Source: JBBRUG01 sp038247995
Lineage (GTDB): Bacteria; Chloroflexota; Chloroflexia; Chloroflexales; Chloroflexaceae
Direction: 5' to 3'
Assembly: GCA_038247995.1 (NCBI GenBank)
Contig: JBBRUG010000064.1
Span: 1 to 20,977, forward strand
DNA length: 20,977 bases
Under the pieces are notes generated by a model. That model was given only the letters and a program-made list of their open reading frames with translations, ran no database searches and was not told the origin of the DNA. Below, in pieces: positions 20,758-20,977 of this stretch (position 1 is its first letter; the number at the start of each line of letters is the position of its first letter). Made by a program: the position numbers and the translations under genes.

Positions 20758-20977
20758 TCAGATCGTAGCTTTCCTGGTTCCGCTGCTGCACGCATCAGCG
20801 GTAGTTACCAGACTCACCCGTGTTACCGCGACATCGGCGGCGAAAGCGCGCCCGTAAGCGACAACGCCTAGCCGCGTGAGCGCACGTGGATTGAACGGCG
20901 CAGCAAGGTCCTTCGGTTCAAACGTGCTGAACGGCAGATCGATGGTCTGCCAGGTTGGTGGAGCGACAAACGCCGCC
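20758..20977 (-). CDS. CIA30-like (complex I intermediate-associated protein 30 type) domain, C-terminal part
   Basis: The minus strand from the right edge down to TGA at 20760-20758 is open for 72 residues: FVAPPTWQTIDLPFSTFEP, then NPRALTRLGVVAYGRAFAAD and VAVTRVSLV, ending in an unconserved tail. The pattern W-x-x-x-x-L-P-F-S-x-F-x-P followed by a hydrophobic L-x-x-L-G strand and F-x-x-D-V strand is typical of the CIA30/galactose-binding-like jelly-roll fold. The start lies beyond the window. Bacterial copies are often domains of larger proteins and need not have anything to do with complex I. The identification is by pattern only. Confidence 0.55.
   Translation of the reverse strand, partial: AAFVAPPTWQTIDLPFSTFEPKDLAAPFNPRALTRLGVVAYGRAFAADVAVTRVSLVTTADACSSGTRKATI

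Overview
This 21 kb window is GC-rich bacterial chromosome, probably from a phototrophic-type Chloroflexi (Roseiflexus/Chloroflexus/Kouleothrix-like relative). The main pointers are a diphosphomevalonate-decarboxylase-family enzyme of the type that gives Chloroflexi their unusual mevalonate pathway, secreted proteins built from LGFP-like FGFPITEE...QYFERARFE repeats, Pro/Thr-rich lipoproteins, and many short tandem word repeats between genes. The taxonomic call is inference; no rRNA or other marker locus is present.

Layout, left to right. At 1-200 (minus) is the 5' end of an IS607-type serine recombinase (TnpA) running off the left edge. It is followed by smpB (minus), then on the plus strand a large secreted LGFP-like/Ig-like repeat protein and a WD40-like (PD40) lipoprotein. 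A 16-copy 7-bp tandem repeat then abuts the stop codon of 5-formyltetrahydrofolate cyclo-ligase (minus), which is followed by two tandem, divergent DUF4491-like small membrane proteins (minus). guaB (plus) has a strong promoter, a structured leader and an intrinsic terminator before its ribosome binding site, and it is followed by the mevalonate-pathway decarboxylase.

A structured intergenic element (8565-8706) separates this from a minus-strand group: an MFS transporter with a palindromic operator over its promoter, a lipoprotein cytochrome c, and a lipoprotein alpha/beta hydrolase. From about 11.97 to 14.87 kb lies a zone of gene decay and rearrangement. It holds an ankyrin-repeat fragment joined by an ATGA overlap to a frameshifted relic of an F1-ATPase beta subunit that has lost its Walker A lysine, about 550 bp without a recognisable gene, an intact CAP-domain secreted protein with LGFP-like repeats, and a truncated 2'-5' RNA ligase/2H phosphoesterase gene downstream of a methyltransferase.

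A plus-strand cluster of small enzymes follows (cupin, PPOX-family flavin/F420 protein, aminoglycoside-phosphotransferase-like kinase, frameshifted SGNH hydrolase, histidine phosphatase), with overlapping or closely spaced ends suggesting one transcript. Convergent to it is a minus-strand group: CYTH/TTM phosphatase-like protein, DUF488 (coupled by ATGA) and a UbiA-family prenyltransferase. At the right edge, on the minus strand, is the C-terminus of a CIA30-like protein.

No rRNA, tRNA or CRISPR array was seen. The least ordinary parts are the ankyrin/atpD relic, the guaB leader with its conditional-terminator architecture, and the set of structured or tandem intergenic repeats.
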